This document shows, in pieces, positions 6,881-12,637 of a stretch of 22,535 nucleotides of DNA. Each line of letters starts with the position of its first letter. The first letter of the stretch is position 1. This stretch comes from a virus. The translations under genes and the position numbers were made by a program. The notes under the pieces are model-generated. The model did not search any database and was not told where the DNA came from. It worked only from the letters and a program-made list of their open reading frames with translations. Location of the stretch: positions 1-22,535 of IMG/VR virus record IMGVR_UViG_3300025120_000616; one strand, 5' to 3'.

Positions 6881-7099
6881 ATGAACAGACAAGAAAAATT
6901 AGAATTACTTATTGAAATTGACGAAGCGGTACAATACTTTAAAAGAAAGATTGATGCAGATGCTTGGTCTAATGAATTCGGTGCAGGATTAGAGTTTAAA
7001 TCTATACGCAACAAAAACACGAATAACATACACACTTATAAAAAGTGCATAGACAGACTTAACGAAAGATTTATTAAACAACTTAACACACTTAAATAA
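6881..7099 (+). CDS. Early protein of unknown function, 72 residues
   Basis: First gene after the early promoter. I start it at ATG 6881, about 20 bases after the expected transcription start; the ATG at 6854 lies within the -7 element. The product is charged and helical: MNRQEKLELLIEIDEAVQYF, KRKIDADAW, then TYKKCIDRLNERFIKQLNTL. No domain is recognised. Heading an operon of tiny unknown proteins suggests a host-takeover or regulatory role, which is only an inference. Confidence 0.7.
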   Translation: MNRQEKLELLIEIDEAVQYFKRKIDADAWSNEFGAGLEFKSIRNKNTNNIHTYKKCIDRLNERFIKQLNTLK

Positions 7100-7106
7100 A
7101 TAGATT

Positions 7107-7295
7107 ATGACAAAAAGAATGAATGATATAAATACGTTTATGGCTACAAAAGACAACGAAACGTGTTTAGTAGGAACTGATGAAATGGGAGAAGACTTTC
7201 AGGTATGGTTTAATACAATTGAATTATTAGAATGGCTAGACATCAATTATATGAAATCACAGAGCAAGAAATATATTAATGACTTAAATAAATAG
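7107..7295 (+). CDS. Early protein of unknown function, 62 residues
   Basis: A small acidic protein: NTFMATKDNETCLVGTDEMG, then FQVWFNTIELLEWLDINYM and a Lys/Asn tail. No domain is recognised. Eight bases separate it from the gene before and 2 from the tiny membrane peptide after. It is predicted cytoplasmic. The single Cys and the aromatic patch around WFNTIELLEW are the only notable features. Confidence 0.6.
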   Translation: MTKRMNDINTFMATKDNETCLVGTDEMGEDFQVWFNTIELLEWLDINYMKSQSKKYINDLNK

Positions 7296-7297
7296 AT

Positions 7298-7393
7298 ATG
7301 GATAAGAAAGAATTTATAGAAGACTTAATAGTTTTTATTGTAGGCATCACAGGATTAATTTTAATAGGAATTTTAACATCTATAATATTATGA
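7298..7393 (+). CDS. 31-residue single-span membrane peptide
   Basis: This tiny gene encodes MDKKEFIEDLIVFIVGITGL followed by ILIGILTSIIL: a charged cytoplasmic start and one long hydrophobic helix. It begins 2 bases after the preceding gene and ends in ATGA with the next, so co-translation is likely. Small membrane peptides in phage early operons can act on host envelope or entry machinery (for example superinfection exclusion), but nothing here fixes a function. Confidence 0.5.
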   Translation: MDKKEFIEDLIVFIVGITGLILIGILTSIIL

Positions 7394-7656
7394 AGCCAGA
7401 AATAGAAATATACGAGAACCAAGACGAAATAGTAGAATTTGGCGTAGGAGATACCTGCTTTCGTGTTTGCATAGAAACGGAAGGATATTGGATAGATGTA
7501 CCCGATGGCTACAATTCTTTTACAGATCAATTAATGTACAAGGAATACTACGTTAAAGATATCTACGTTAAAATGGATACTTTAGAAATTGAAGGAGAGC
7601 TGCTTTATACTCCGGAAGAAATATGCGGAGAACTAGAAAGAATATTAAACCTATAA
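7390..7656 (+). CDS. Early acidic protein of unknown function, 88 residues
   Basis: A strongly acidic protein: MKPEIEIYENQDEIVEFGVG, two Cys in DTCFRVCIETEG, then WIDVPDGYNSFTDQL, a YYVKDIYVKMDTLEIEGELL strand region and PEEICGELERI. It overlaps the membrane peptide before it by ATGA. High acidity and small size are common for DNA-mimic or inhibitor proteins, but no specific resemblance is seen and I do not assign one. Confidence 0.65.
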   Translation: MKPEIEIYENQDEIVEFGVGDTCFRVCIETEGYWIDVPDGYNSFTDQLMYKEYYVKDIYVKMDTLEIEGELLYTPEEICGELERILNL

Positions 7657-7668
7657 ACCAAATTAAAG

Positions 7669-7824
7669 ATGAGTAAAAAAGACATTATAAAATTATACTA
7701 CAAAACAAATACTGTAGTGTATTGGTCAGATAATAGGTATTCTAAAGAGTACGTGGAATGGTTAGAGAGAAAATTACTTAAACAATTAAACCAAAACAAA
7801 GAAGATGACACAAGAAATATTTAA
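7669..7824 (+). CDS. 51-residue basic protein of unknown function
   Basis: The frame reads MSKKDIIKLYYKTNTVVYWS, then KEYVEWLERKLLKQLNQ and ends at TAA 7822-7824. It starts 12 bases after the previous stop and overlaps the next gene by 20 bases. The product is basic, with one likely amphipathic helix. Regular packing and in-frame length support it; no family is recognised. Confidence 0.5.
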   Translation: MSKKDIIKLYYKTNTVVYWSDNRYSKEYVEWLERKLLKQLNQNKEDDTRNI

Positions 7825-8050
7825 AAAAGAATGGTGGGATAAATTCGACAATAGTTTATATTTTGACTACCTACTAAACAGAGAAGAAATGCTAAACACT
7901 TATAGAGTAACATACAAAACTTATAAAGGCAGCGACACAAGCGCACCTGTAAGCTATGCGATAAAATACATTAAAGCGCAGGACAAGCACGATGCCAGGA
8001 AAGCTTTTGGTTTATGGGAAGGCTTAATAATTAAAATAGAAATGATATGA
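7805..8050 (+). CDS. Early protein of unknown function, 81 residues
   Basis: The product begins MTQEIFKKEWWDKFDNSLYF and contains EEMLNTYRVTYKTYKG followed by VSYAIKYIKAQDKHDARKAF. The second half (a strand with VTYKTYKGS, then a helix KAQDKHDARKAFGLW) resembles the small alpha-beta fold of many phage accessory proteins, without a specific match. It ends in an ATGA-type overlap with a 20-codon frame. Confidence 0.6.
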   Translation: MTQEIFKKEWWDKFDNSLYFDYLLNREEMLNTYRVTYKTYKGSDTSAPVSYAIKYIKAQDKHDARKAFGLWEGLIIKIEMI

Positions 8051-8109
8051 AACTAATCGAACATATTTACTGCACATTAATAACTTGGATATATGGTAGA
8101 CTTAATTAA
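8047..8109 (+). CDS. Possible 20-residue coupling peptide
   Basis: ATG 8047 overlaps the previous stop (ATGA) and reads MKLIEHIYCTLITWIYGRLN before TAA 8107-8109. It overlaps the start of the DnaA-like gene by 17 bases. It may serve only to carry ribosomes across the 42-base gap. Weakly supported. Confidence 0.25.
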   Translation: MKLIEHIYCTLITWIYGRLN

Positions 8110-8455
8110 AAAAATAATACAGAAAGACGAACTAGATAAAAAATGCCGAAAAGTAACAACTGTAAACAAAAGAATATTTCTTTTTAATGCATTAAGAAAT
8201 CGTGGCTTAACACTTTATCAGATCGCAGAAATGTTTAAAATGAATCATTCAACTATTATACACGGCATAAAAAGGTATAATGAATTTACTGCTGCGCTAG
8301 ATGTTTCATTAAAATTAGACACGGAAGCATACAGGCAAATCTTAGAAAATGCGCCACAACAAAAATATAGTTTAGAAAAAGATATTTTAGAAGCGGAAAC
8401 AATGCAAGAATTAAGAACAATTAAAAGAAGACTTTATAACGATTTATACGAATAA
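8093..8455 (+). CDS. DnaA domain IV-like HTH protein
   Basis: A 120-residue DNA-binding protein. Residues 28-62 hold a helix-turn-helix ending in NHSTIIHGIKRY, close to the DnaA signature (H-[ST]-T-[VI]-x-H) of the C-terminal domain that binds DnaA boxes; RGLTLYQIAEMFKM forms the helices before it. There is no AAA+ domain, so it cannot be a full DnaA. The remainder is charged helix (KYSLEKDILEAETMQELRTI). It lies directly before the replication initiator-like and helicase genes, so origin recognition, interference with host DnaA, or early transcription control are all possible. Confidence 0.7.
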   Translation: MVDLIKKIIQKDELDKKCRKVTTVNKRIFLFNALRNRGLTLYQIAEMFKMNHSTIIHGIKRYNEFTAALDVSLKLDTEAYRQILENAPQQKYSLEKDILEAETMQELRTIKRRLYNDLYE

Positions 8456-8459
8456 TTTT

Positions 8460-8467
8460 TATATTTG
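8460..8467 (+). promoter_or_regulatory. Promoter -7 element before the replication leader
   Basis: TATATTTG matches TAnnTTTG and is identical to the boxes at 6849 and 12083. It lies just after the stop of the DnaA-like gene. A -33 element is less clear because it would fall in the end of that gene. Transcription would start at about 8471-8475, exactly where the structured leader begins. Confidence 0.6.
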
Positions 8468-8496
8468 CGAAGTTGTTGGGGCAATCAAAATTTTTC

Positions 8497-8538
8497 ATGT
8501 GTTACGTTAGTAAGAGACCCCAACCTCCGAAAGCGTAG
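8497..8538 (+). CDS. Possible 13-residue leader peptide MCYVSKRPQPPKA
   Basis: ATG 8497 is the first codon of the 5' arm of the terminator stem, and the TAG at 8536-8538 lies in its 3' arm. A ribosome on this frame would cover both A' and B and so block terminator and pseudoknot. The proline-rich end (RPQPP) could slow translation. Weak: any short AT-rich spacer may carry such a frame. Confidence 0.25.
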   Translation: MCYVSKRPQPPKA

Positions 8539-8550
8539 CACATTTTTTTT
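8497..8550 (+). terminator. Intrinsic terminator within the replication leader
   Basis: A 10-12 bp stem (8497-8508 with 8532-8543) is followed by T8 (8543-8550). The loop is long (about 23-27 bases), which fits a regulated rather than a simple terminator. The next gene starts at 8562 with no promoter in between, so read-through would be needed to express it. Confidence 0.6.
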
Positions 8551-8561
8551 ATCAATAAATT

Positions 8562-9128
8562 ATGGCAGAAAACAAGAAAGGCTTTTTACTTTATTGTGAT
8601 TTAATACATACGGTGGAAAAGTTAGACGATGAACAAGCAGGAAAGCTATTTAAACACGTTTTAGAGTACGTTAACGACTTAAATCCTATTACTGAAGACT
8701 TGCTTACACAGGTTTGCTTTGAACCAATTAAACAAAGTTTAAAGCGAGATTTGAAGAAATGGGAGAAACAACACGAACAACGAATAGCAGCAGGAAAGAA
8801 AAGCGCACAGGTTCGTAAACAGAATTCAACGCTCGTTAACGCTCGTTCAGTTTCGTCTACTGTAAGTGGTAGTGTAAGTGTAAGTGTAAAAGAGAAAGAT
8901 ATATATAGGAGCTTCGCTCATTTGTCTATGTCTTTAACAGAATTTAACAAGTTAGAATTAGAATACACTAAACAACAAATAGACGAGGTAATAGATTCAA
9001 TTCAGAACTTTGCAAATAACAAGAAATACAAATCATTATATTTGACTGCAAAGAATTGGCTTAAGAAACTGCCTAAAGAAGAAGAAGATAAATTAACAAC
9101 AAAAGCAAAAAGGTTAGGATATGCTTAA
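8562..9128 (+). CDS. Replication initiator/helicase-loader-like protein (DUF6291-type N-terminus)
   Basis: A 188-residue two-part protein. Residues 1-75 (KKGFLLYCDLIHTVEKLDDE, KLFKHVLEYVNDLNP, FEPIKQSLKRDLKKWE) resemble the DUF6291 domain found before helicase genes in Bacteroidota phages. A low-complexity Ser/Val linker follows at about 90-110 (VSGSVSVSVK). The C-terminal helical domain contains SLTEFNKLELEYTKQQIDEV and KYKSLYLTAKNWLKKL, similar in layout to the C-terminal part of phage replication and helicase-loader proteins. Its place right before a helicase gene (8-base overlap) supports a role in replication start. The repeats in the linker DNA could mark the origin. Confidence 0.65.
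   Translation: MAENKKGFLLYCDLIHTVEKLDDEQAGKLFKHVLEYVNDLNPITEDLLTQVCFEPIKQSLKRDLKKWEKQHEQRIAAGKKSAQVRKQNSTLVNARSVSSTVSGSVSVSVKEKDIYRSFAHLSMSLTEFNKLELEYTKQQIDEVIDSIQNFANNKKYKSLYLTAKNWLKKLPKEEEDKLTTKAKRLGYA
8828..8888 (+). repeat. Short tandem repeats inside the initiator-like gene
   Basis: AACGCTCGTT occurs twice back to back (8828-8837, 8838-8847). Further on, AGTGTA occurs three times (8871-8888) after an imperfect copy. They encode the Ser/Val-rich linker. In lambda-type phages the origin iterons lie inside the initiator gene between its two domains, the same position as here; that comparison is an inference. Confidence 0.5.
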
Positions 9129-9975
9129 AAAAGGACAACAAACAAAATACTTACTTGATTATAGAGATGGTAAAATAAGACAAGGTTTAGAGATAGGTTG
9201 CGAACTAGACAAGAACATAGTTTTTAAACCTAAACAACTTAATATTATTTTAGGACACGATAACGTTGGAAAATCTTACTTCGTTTTTTTCTACTTTCTC
9301 ACACTTGCACTTAAACACGAATTAAAATTTTGCTTATGGGCAGGAGAAAATAGTTACGGTCAGATTCTTCGTGATATGATTCAGATGTATACAGGTAAGC
9401 CTTACAAGACTTTAAGCCATACGGAAATAAGAAGCACGGCTACGTTCCTAGAGCAATACTTTGATTTTATAGACAATTCCAAACTATATAAGCCTCACGA
9501 ACTTTTAGAGTTGTTTAGGCAATCAGATGCGGATGCTTGTTTGATTGATCCATATACAGGCTTAGATAGAAAAATGGGTTACGAAGGAAACTACGAATTC
9601 TTAAATATGGCTAGGCAGTTTGTAAACGAAACAGGAAAGACCATTTATATGAATACGCATCCAACAAGTGAAAGCGGTAGAGGTGGGAATATATTTCCTA
9701 CAGGTCATAATTGGGCAGGACATTTAAAGCCACCAATGGCAGCGCACATCGAAGGCGGCAAAAGTTTTTTGAATCGCTGCGACGACTTCATAACTATCCA
9801 CAGGCTAGTAAAACACGAATCAATGAAATATGTAACTTTGATTTCAGTAGACAAAATTAAAGACACGGATACAGGAGGACAACAAACCTTGTTAGAAGAT
9901 TATATATTTTGTGAATTTAATAGAGGTTTAGGATTTGAAATAGGCGGAGTAAATCCATTAAAAAAATTAAGATGA
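9121..9975 (+). CDS. DnaB/RecA-type replicative helicase ATPase
   Basis: A 284-residue RecA-fold ATPase. The Walker A motif is GHDNVGKS (residues 45-52), the Walker B strand ends in ACLID (139-143), and NTHP (about 178-181) fits the sensor strand. AHIEGGKSFLNRCDDFITIH, just after residue 205, matches the DnaB-family segment before the arginine finger. The DnaB N-terminal domain is missing, as in many phage helicases, so it is a bare motor domain unwinding DNA at the fork. The neighbouring initiator-like gene overlaps its start and may act as loader or primase contact. An ATPase acting in recombination (RadA/KaiC-like) is the main alternative. Confidence 0.75.
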   Translation: MLKKGQQTKYLLDYRDGKIRQGLEIGCELDKNIVFKPKQLNIILGHDNVGKSYFVFFYFLTLALKHELKFCLWAGENSYGQILRDMIQMYTGKPYKTLSHTEIRSTATFLEQYFDFIDNSKLYKPHELLELFRQSDADACLIDPYTGLDRKMGYEGNYEFLNMARQFVNETGKTIYMNTHPTSESGRGGNIFPTGHNWAGHLKPPMAAHIEGGKSFLNRCDDFITIHRLVKHESMKYVTLISVDKIKDTDTGGQQTLLEDYIFCEFNRGLGFEIGGVNPLKKLR

Positions 9976-10265
9976 ATACACTAGAAATACTAAAAGCAAA
10001 GATTAACTTAAAAACTACGGTTCTAAAGTTTCGAATTTCAATAGAAGAACTAGAAGAAAAACACGGACACAGAAAGGACTTAATAAATTCAATGAAAGAA
10101 AGCTTAAACGACTTAGAGCATTTTCATTCTGTATTTAGTCAATTTGAAGATGAATACTATTTAGAATGTAAATCTAATTTAAGGCATCAAATTATCATTG
10201 CAGAACAGAAACACGAAATAGACAAGTTAAACAAATTAGTAACCAACTTACACGAAGGATTATGA
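9972..10265 (+). CDS. Coiled-coil protein of unknown function, 97 residues
   Basis: A charged, all-helical protein with heptad-like spacing throughout: TLEILKAKINLKTTVLKFRI, ISIEELEEKHGHRKDLI, SMKESLNDLEHFHSVFSQF and AEQKHEIDKLNKLVTNLHEG. It probably dimerises as a coiled coil. ATGA overlaps with the helicase before and the methyltransferase after place it in the replication operon. No domain is recognised; it may be an accessory factor for helicase or primase. Confidence 0.65.
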   Translation: MNTLEILKAKINLKTTVLKFRISIEELEEKHGHRKDLINSMKESLNDLEHFHSVFSQFEDEYYLECKSNLRHQIIIAEQKHEIDKLNKLVTNLHEGL

Positions 10266-10903
10266 AAGTATTAAATTTATATGCTTGTTTAGGCGGTAAC
10301 AGATTGCTTTGGGATAACTGCCAAGTTACTGCGGTAGAATTAGACGAAGAACTTGCAAGACTATACCAAGAGCGTTTTCCGAATGATACAGTAATTGTAG
10401 CGGATGCACATCAATATTTATTAGACCACTACAAAGAATTTGATTTTATTTGGTCTTCGCCACCTTGCCCAACGCATAGCAAAGTTAGATTTTCGCAACA
10501 TACTAAAGATAGTCATATACCTAAATATCCTGATATGAATTTGTATCAAGAGATTTTATTTTTAGATAATTATTTTAAAGGTAAGTATGTTGTAGAAAAT
10601 GTTATTCCATATTACCAACCTTTAATACCTGCAAAAAAACGAGGTAGACATTTGTATTGGACTAACTTTAATTTACCAACAGATGTCGGAGAAAGAAAAT
10701 TATTTAAAAATATGATTGAATCAGGTAGTATTAAAGATTTATCAATTTTTCATCAATACGATTTTACAAAATATAAAGGAGAGCAAAGAAGTAATAAAAT
10801 TGCAAGAAATTTAGTAGATTTTGAAGTAGGTAAAACCATATTTGATACTGCACTAGGCATAATAGTAAACAAACAAAACACGAATCAATCTAAACTATTT
10901 TAA
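10262..10903 (+). CDS. Short C5-cytosine DNA methyltransferase
   Basis: A 213-residue protein with the m5C methyltransferase motifs in order: motif I LNLYACLGGNRL (4-15) for S-adenosylmethionine, SSPPCPTHS (65-73) with catalytic Cys69, VVENV (110-114) and KKRGRHLYW (125-133) as motif VIII. The C-terminal segment with RSNKIARNLVDFEVGKTI may be a reduced motif X region. Typical family members exceed 300 residues, so the target recognition part is very small. No restriction enzyme is adjacent, so it is an orphan methyltransferase, probably masking phage DNA from host restriction; the recognised sequence is unknown. Starts in ATGA overlap with the preceding gene. Confidence 0.8.
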   Translation: MKVLNLYACLGGNRLLWDNCQVTAVELDEELARLYQERFPNDTVIVADAHQYLLDHYKEFDFIWSSPPCPTHSKVRFSQHTKDSHIPKYPDMNLYQEILFLDNYFKGKYVVENVIPYYQPLIPAKKRGRHLYWTNFNLPTDVGERKLFKNMIESGSIKDLSIFHQYDFTKYKGEQRSNKIARNLVDFEVGKTIFDTALGIIVNKQNTNQSKLF

Positions 10904-10904
10904 T

Positions 10905-11057
10905 ATGAAATGCCCACAATGCAGCCAAACTTTAAATTGGAATGAAAATGAAGAATTTGAAGACTTTGATTTAATAGGTACAGGCATAATTATGAATATG
11001 AACTGCATAAACACGAAATGCAGCGCAGAAGATGTTTACATATTTATTCCCGACTGA
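10905..11057 (+). CDS. 50-residue zinc-ribbon protein
   Basis: The product reads MKCPQCSQTLNWNENEEF, an acidic stretch, then NCINTKCSAEDVYIFIPD. Four cysteines (C3, C6, C34, C39) form a CxxC and a CxxxxC pair, as in a small zinc ribbon. It starts one base after the methyltransferase stop, and its TGA shares a base with the NinG start codon (TGATG). It may bind nucleic acid or a protein partner; no specific role is visible. Confidence 0.6.
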   Translation: MKCPQCSQTLNWNENEEFEDFDLIGTGIIMNMNCINTKCSAEDVYIFIPD

Positions 11058-11590
11058 TGCCTAGATGTAAAAACTGCAAAGACAAATACGAAGCAAAGCA
11101 CTTTAATCAAAAATATTGCTTTAAAAGTGAATGCGTTAAAGTATGGGTAGAAACTGCAAAGGTTAAGAACTGGAAGAAAGAAAAAAAAGAACTAAAGCAA
11201 GAAATGGAAACGGTGCAAAGCTTAACTAAAAAAGCACAGACGTATTTTAATTCGTTTATTCGTAAGCGTGATCATAACCAACCTTGCATAAGTTGTGGAA
11301 AGCCATTAAGACAAGGAAACGTAGACGCAGGACATTATTTTAGTGCAGGTGGTCACAATGCGGTTAGGTTTTCAGAACTAAACGTACACGCACAATGTAG
11401 TAGACCGTGCAACAAAGATAAAAGCGGAGACTTACTTAATTATCAAATAGGAATAGAAAAACGAATAGGCGGAGAAGAACTATTTAAACTACACGAAGAA
11501 GCACACAAAACACGAAAGTATACAAGAGAAGAATTGAAAGAGATAATAGAATTGTACAAACAAAAAGTAAAGAATGAAAGTAACAGATGA
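11057..11590 (+). CDS. ninG: NinG/Rap-type recombination nuclease
   Basis: A 177-residue protein of the NinG (lambda Rap) family, a structure-specific endonuclease acting on recombination intermediates. An N-terminal zinc site is given by C4, C7, C21 and C26; a long charged helix follows; then CISC (77-80), VDAGHYFSAGGHNAVRF (89-105) as the HNH-like core with D90 and H93, and C114/C118. The rest is basic helix. I start it at ATG 11057, which overlaps the previous stop; the in-frame ATG at 11018 lies inside the zinc-ribbon gene. It overlaps the next gene by 17 bases and fits the recombination and replication setting. Confidence 0.85.
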   Translation: MPRCKNCKDKYEAKHFNQKYCFKSECVKVWVETAKVKNWKKEKKELKQEMETVQSLTKKAQTYFNSFIRKRDHNQPCISCGKPLRQGNVDAGHYFSAGGHNAVRFSELNVHAQCSRPCNKDKSGDLLNYQIGIEKRIGGEELFKLHEEAHKTRKYTREELKEIIELYKQKVKNESNR

Positions 11591-12053
11591 AATGTTAAAG
11601 GAAGCTAAAGATTGGGGTTTATTTGAAAGTAATAAAAACACAGTTTATCAAGGAAGTAAAGATGCACAAAATGAATTTCAAATTGCAGGTAATTTAGGCG
11701 AAATGAAATTTAAACAAATGTATTTGAAAGCACAACGAATTAGCAATGTAGACTATGAAGCAGATTTTATTGTAAATCATAAAAGAATAGATGTTAAAAC
11801 AAAGCTTGGTAATTATGAATGTAAAGATTTTTATAATGTAGACGTACAAGCACATCAAAAAGACTATAATGTAGACTGGTATGTTTTTTTTCATTATAAC
11901 AGAAAGAAAAAAGAACTACAATATTTAGGTGGGATAACAAAAGAAGACTATTTCAAAGATTGTAAATTTGTAAAAAAAGGCGATGTTTTTAATAATGGTC
12001 ACGTTGTGCAACAAGATCAATATGAATTGCCTATAAGACAATTAAAAAAGTAA
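11574..12053 (+). CDS. PD-(D/E)XK nuclease-fold protein
   Basis: A 159-residue protein with the active-site layout of the PD-(D/E)XK fold: GNLGEMKF (E43), DYEADFIVNHKRIDVKTK with D64, D73 and K75 (the D-x-K signature), then a WYVFFHY strand. It has no recognised target-binding domain. A nuclease acting on phage or host DNA, or a Holliday-junction-type enzyme, are options. It closes the replication operon, right after NinG, and the next promoter follows about 30 bases downstream. The fold assignment rests on a few motif residues. Confidence 0.55.
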   Translation: MKVTDEMLKEAKDWGLFESNKNTVYQGSKDAQNEFQIAGNLGEMKFKQMYLKAQRISNVDYEADFIVNHKRIDVKTKLGNYECKDFYNVDVQAHQKDYNVDWYVFFHYNRKKKELQYLGGITKEDYFKDCKFVKKGDVFNNGHVVQQDQYELPIRQLKK

Positions 12054-12082
12054 AGTTACTTGTTTTGTATGCACATAAACAT

Positions 12083-12090
12083 TATATTTG
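12083..12090 (+). promoter_or_regulatory. Promoter of the recombination operon
   Basis: TATATTTG matches TAnnTTTG. A TTG at 12060-12062 (or TTTTG at 12063-12067) lies at -33-like distance. The ATG of the ERF gene follows at 12119. The same 8-mer is used at 6849 and 8460. Confidence 0.65.
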
Positions 12091-12099
12091 TATACACAA
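12088..12099. promoter_or_regulatory. Candidate operator TTGTATACACAA
   Basis: This is the exact reverse complement of the 12-mer at 6854-6865 and takes the same place relative to the -7 box. TTGT and ACAA arms flank an ATAC centre. Confidence 0.45.
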
Positions 12100-12118
12100 A
12101 CACTTAATAAAATACACT

Positions 12119-12637
12119 ATGAAACATTTATTTAAAGCACTTGCTGCATTTCAACAGGAAGTAAAACCAATTTTTAAAGGCACTAAAGGCTACGGTTATT
12201 CGTATGCAGATTTGCCGACAATCTTTGAAAAGATTAATCCGTTACTAGAAAAACACGGACTAGGATTTACGCAACTAATTAACACAAGCGAAGAATCAAA
12301 CTACTTAAACACTATTATCTTTCACGTTGAAAGCGGAGAACTATTAGAATCAAATACTTTAATTCCACAGGTAACGCTTAAAGGTATGAACGACTATCAA
12401 GCTTTCGGAAGTGGTGTAACTTATTTTAGACGTTACGCACTTTCTTCTGCGCTTGGATTAGTAACTGACAACGACACGGATGCAGCAGGCGAACAAATTC
12501 CAACAAAAGAAAAGCTAACTGCACCACGTTTTAAAGATGCCTTAAAAGCAATACAAGACGGCAAGATTACAAAGGATAAACTTATTGAAAAGTTTGATTT
12601 AACTAATGTACAATCTAAAGCACTTGAATTATGTTGA
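12119..12637 (+). CDS. erf: ERF-family single-strand annealing protein
   Basis: A 172-residue recombinase that anneals complementary single strands. The ERF signature is clear: ALAAFQQEVKPIFKGTKGYG, YSYADLPTIFEKINPLLEKH, GLGFTQLI, then YQAFGSGVTYFRRYALSSAL and GLVTDNDTDAAG. The C-terminal 40 residues form a separate charged helical tail (LTAPRFKDALKAIQDGK). I start at ATG 12119, shortly after the promoter; an ATG at 12065 lies upstream of the -7 box. It shares 7 bases with the exonuclease gene, so the two make a classical annealase-exonuclease pair like lambda Beta and Exo. Confidence 0.9.
   Translation: MKHLFKALAAFQQEVKPIFKGTKGYGYSYADLPTIFEKINPLLEKHGLGFTQLINTSEESNYLNTIIFHVESGELLESNTLIPQVTLKGMNDYQAFGSGVTYFRRYALSSALGLVTDNDTDAAGEQIPTKEKLTAPRFKDALKAIQDGKITKDKLIEKFDLTNVQSKALELC

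Larger units (their letters stand above)
8471..8550 (+). ncRNA. Structured leader RNA, predicted H-type pseudoknot
   Basis: Two interleaved inverted repeats are visible. GTTGGGG (8475-8481) pairs with CCCCAAC (8518-8524), 7 base pairs. ATGTGTTACG (8497-8506) pairs with CGTAGCACAT (8534-8543), 10 pairs with one G-U, extendable by two pairs inward. The order A-B-A'-B' is that of an H-type pseudoknot; loops of about 15, 9-11 and 7-9 bases are compatible with it. The second stem runs straight into eight T residues, as in an intrinsic terminator. A promoter box ends at 8467, so the transcript would begin with the first arm. No known riboswitch or RNA family was recognised. It could be a free small RNA or an attenuator for the replication genes. 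Confidence 0.6.

Noticed and set aside
11018-11056. Upstream extension of the NinG gene
   Set aside because: It overlaps the zinc-ribbon gene; ATG 11057 gives the expected N-terminal CxxC start.
12065-12118. Upstream start for the ERF gene
   Set aside because: The segment covers the promoter and would not be in the transcript from 12083.
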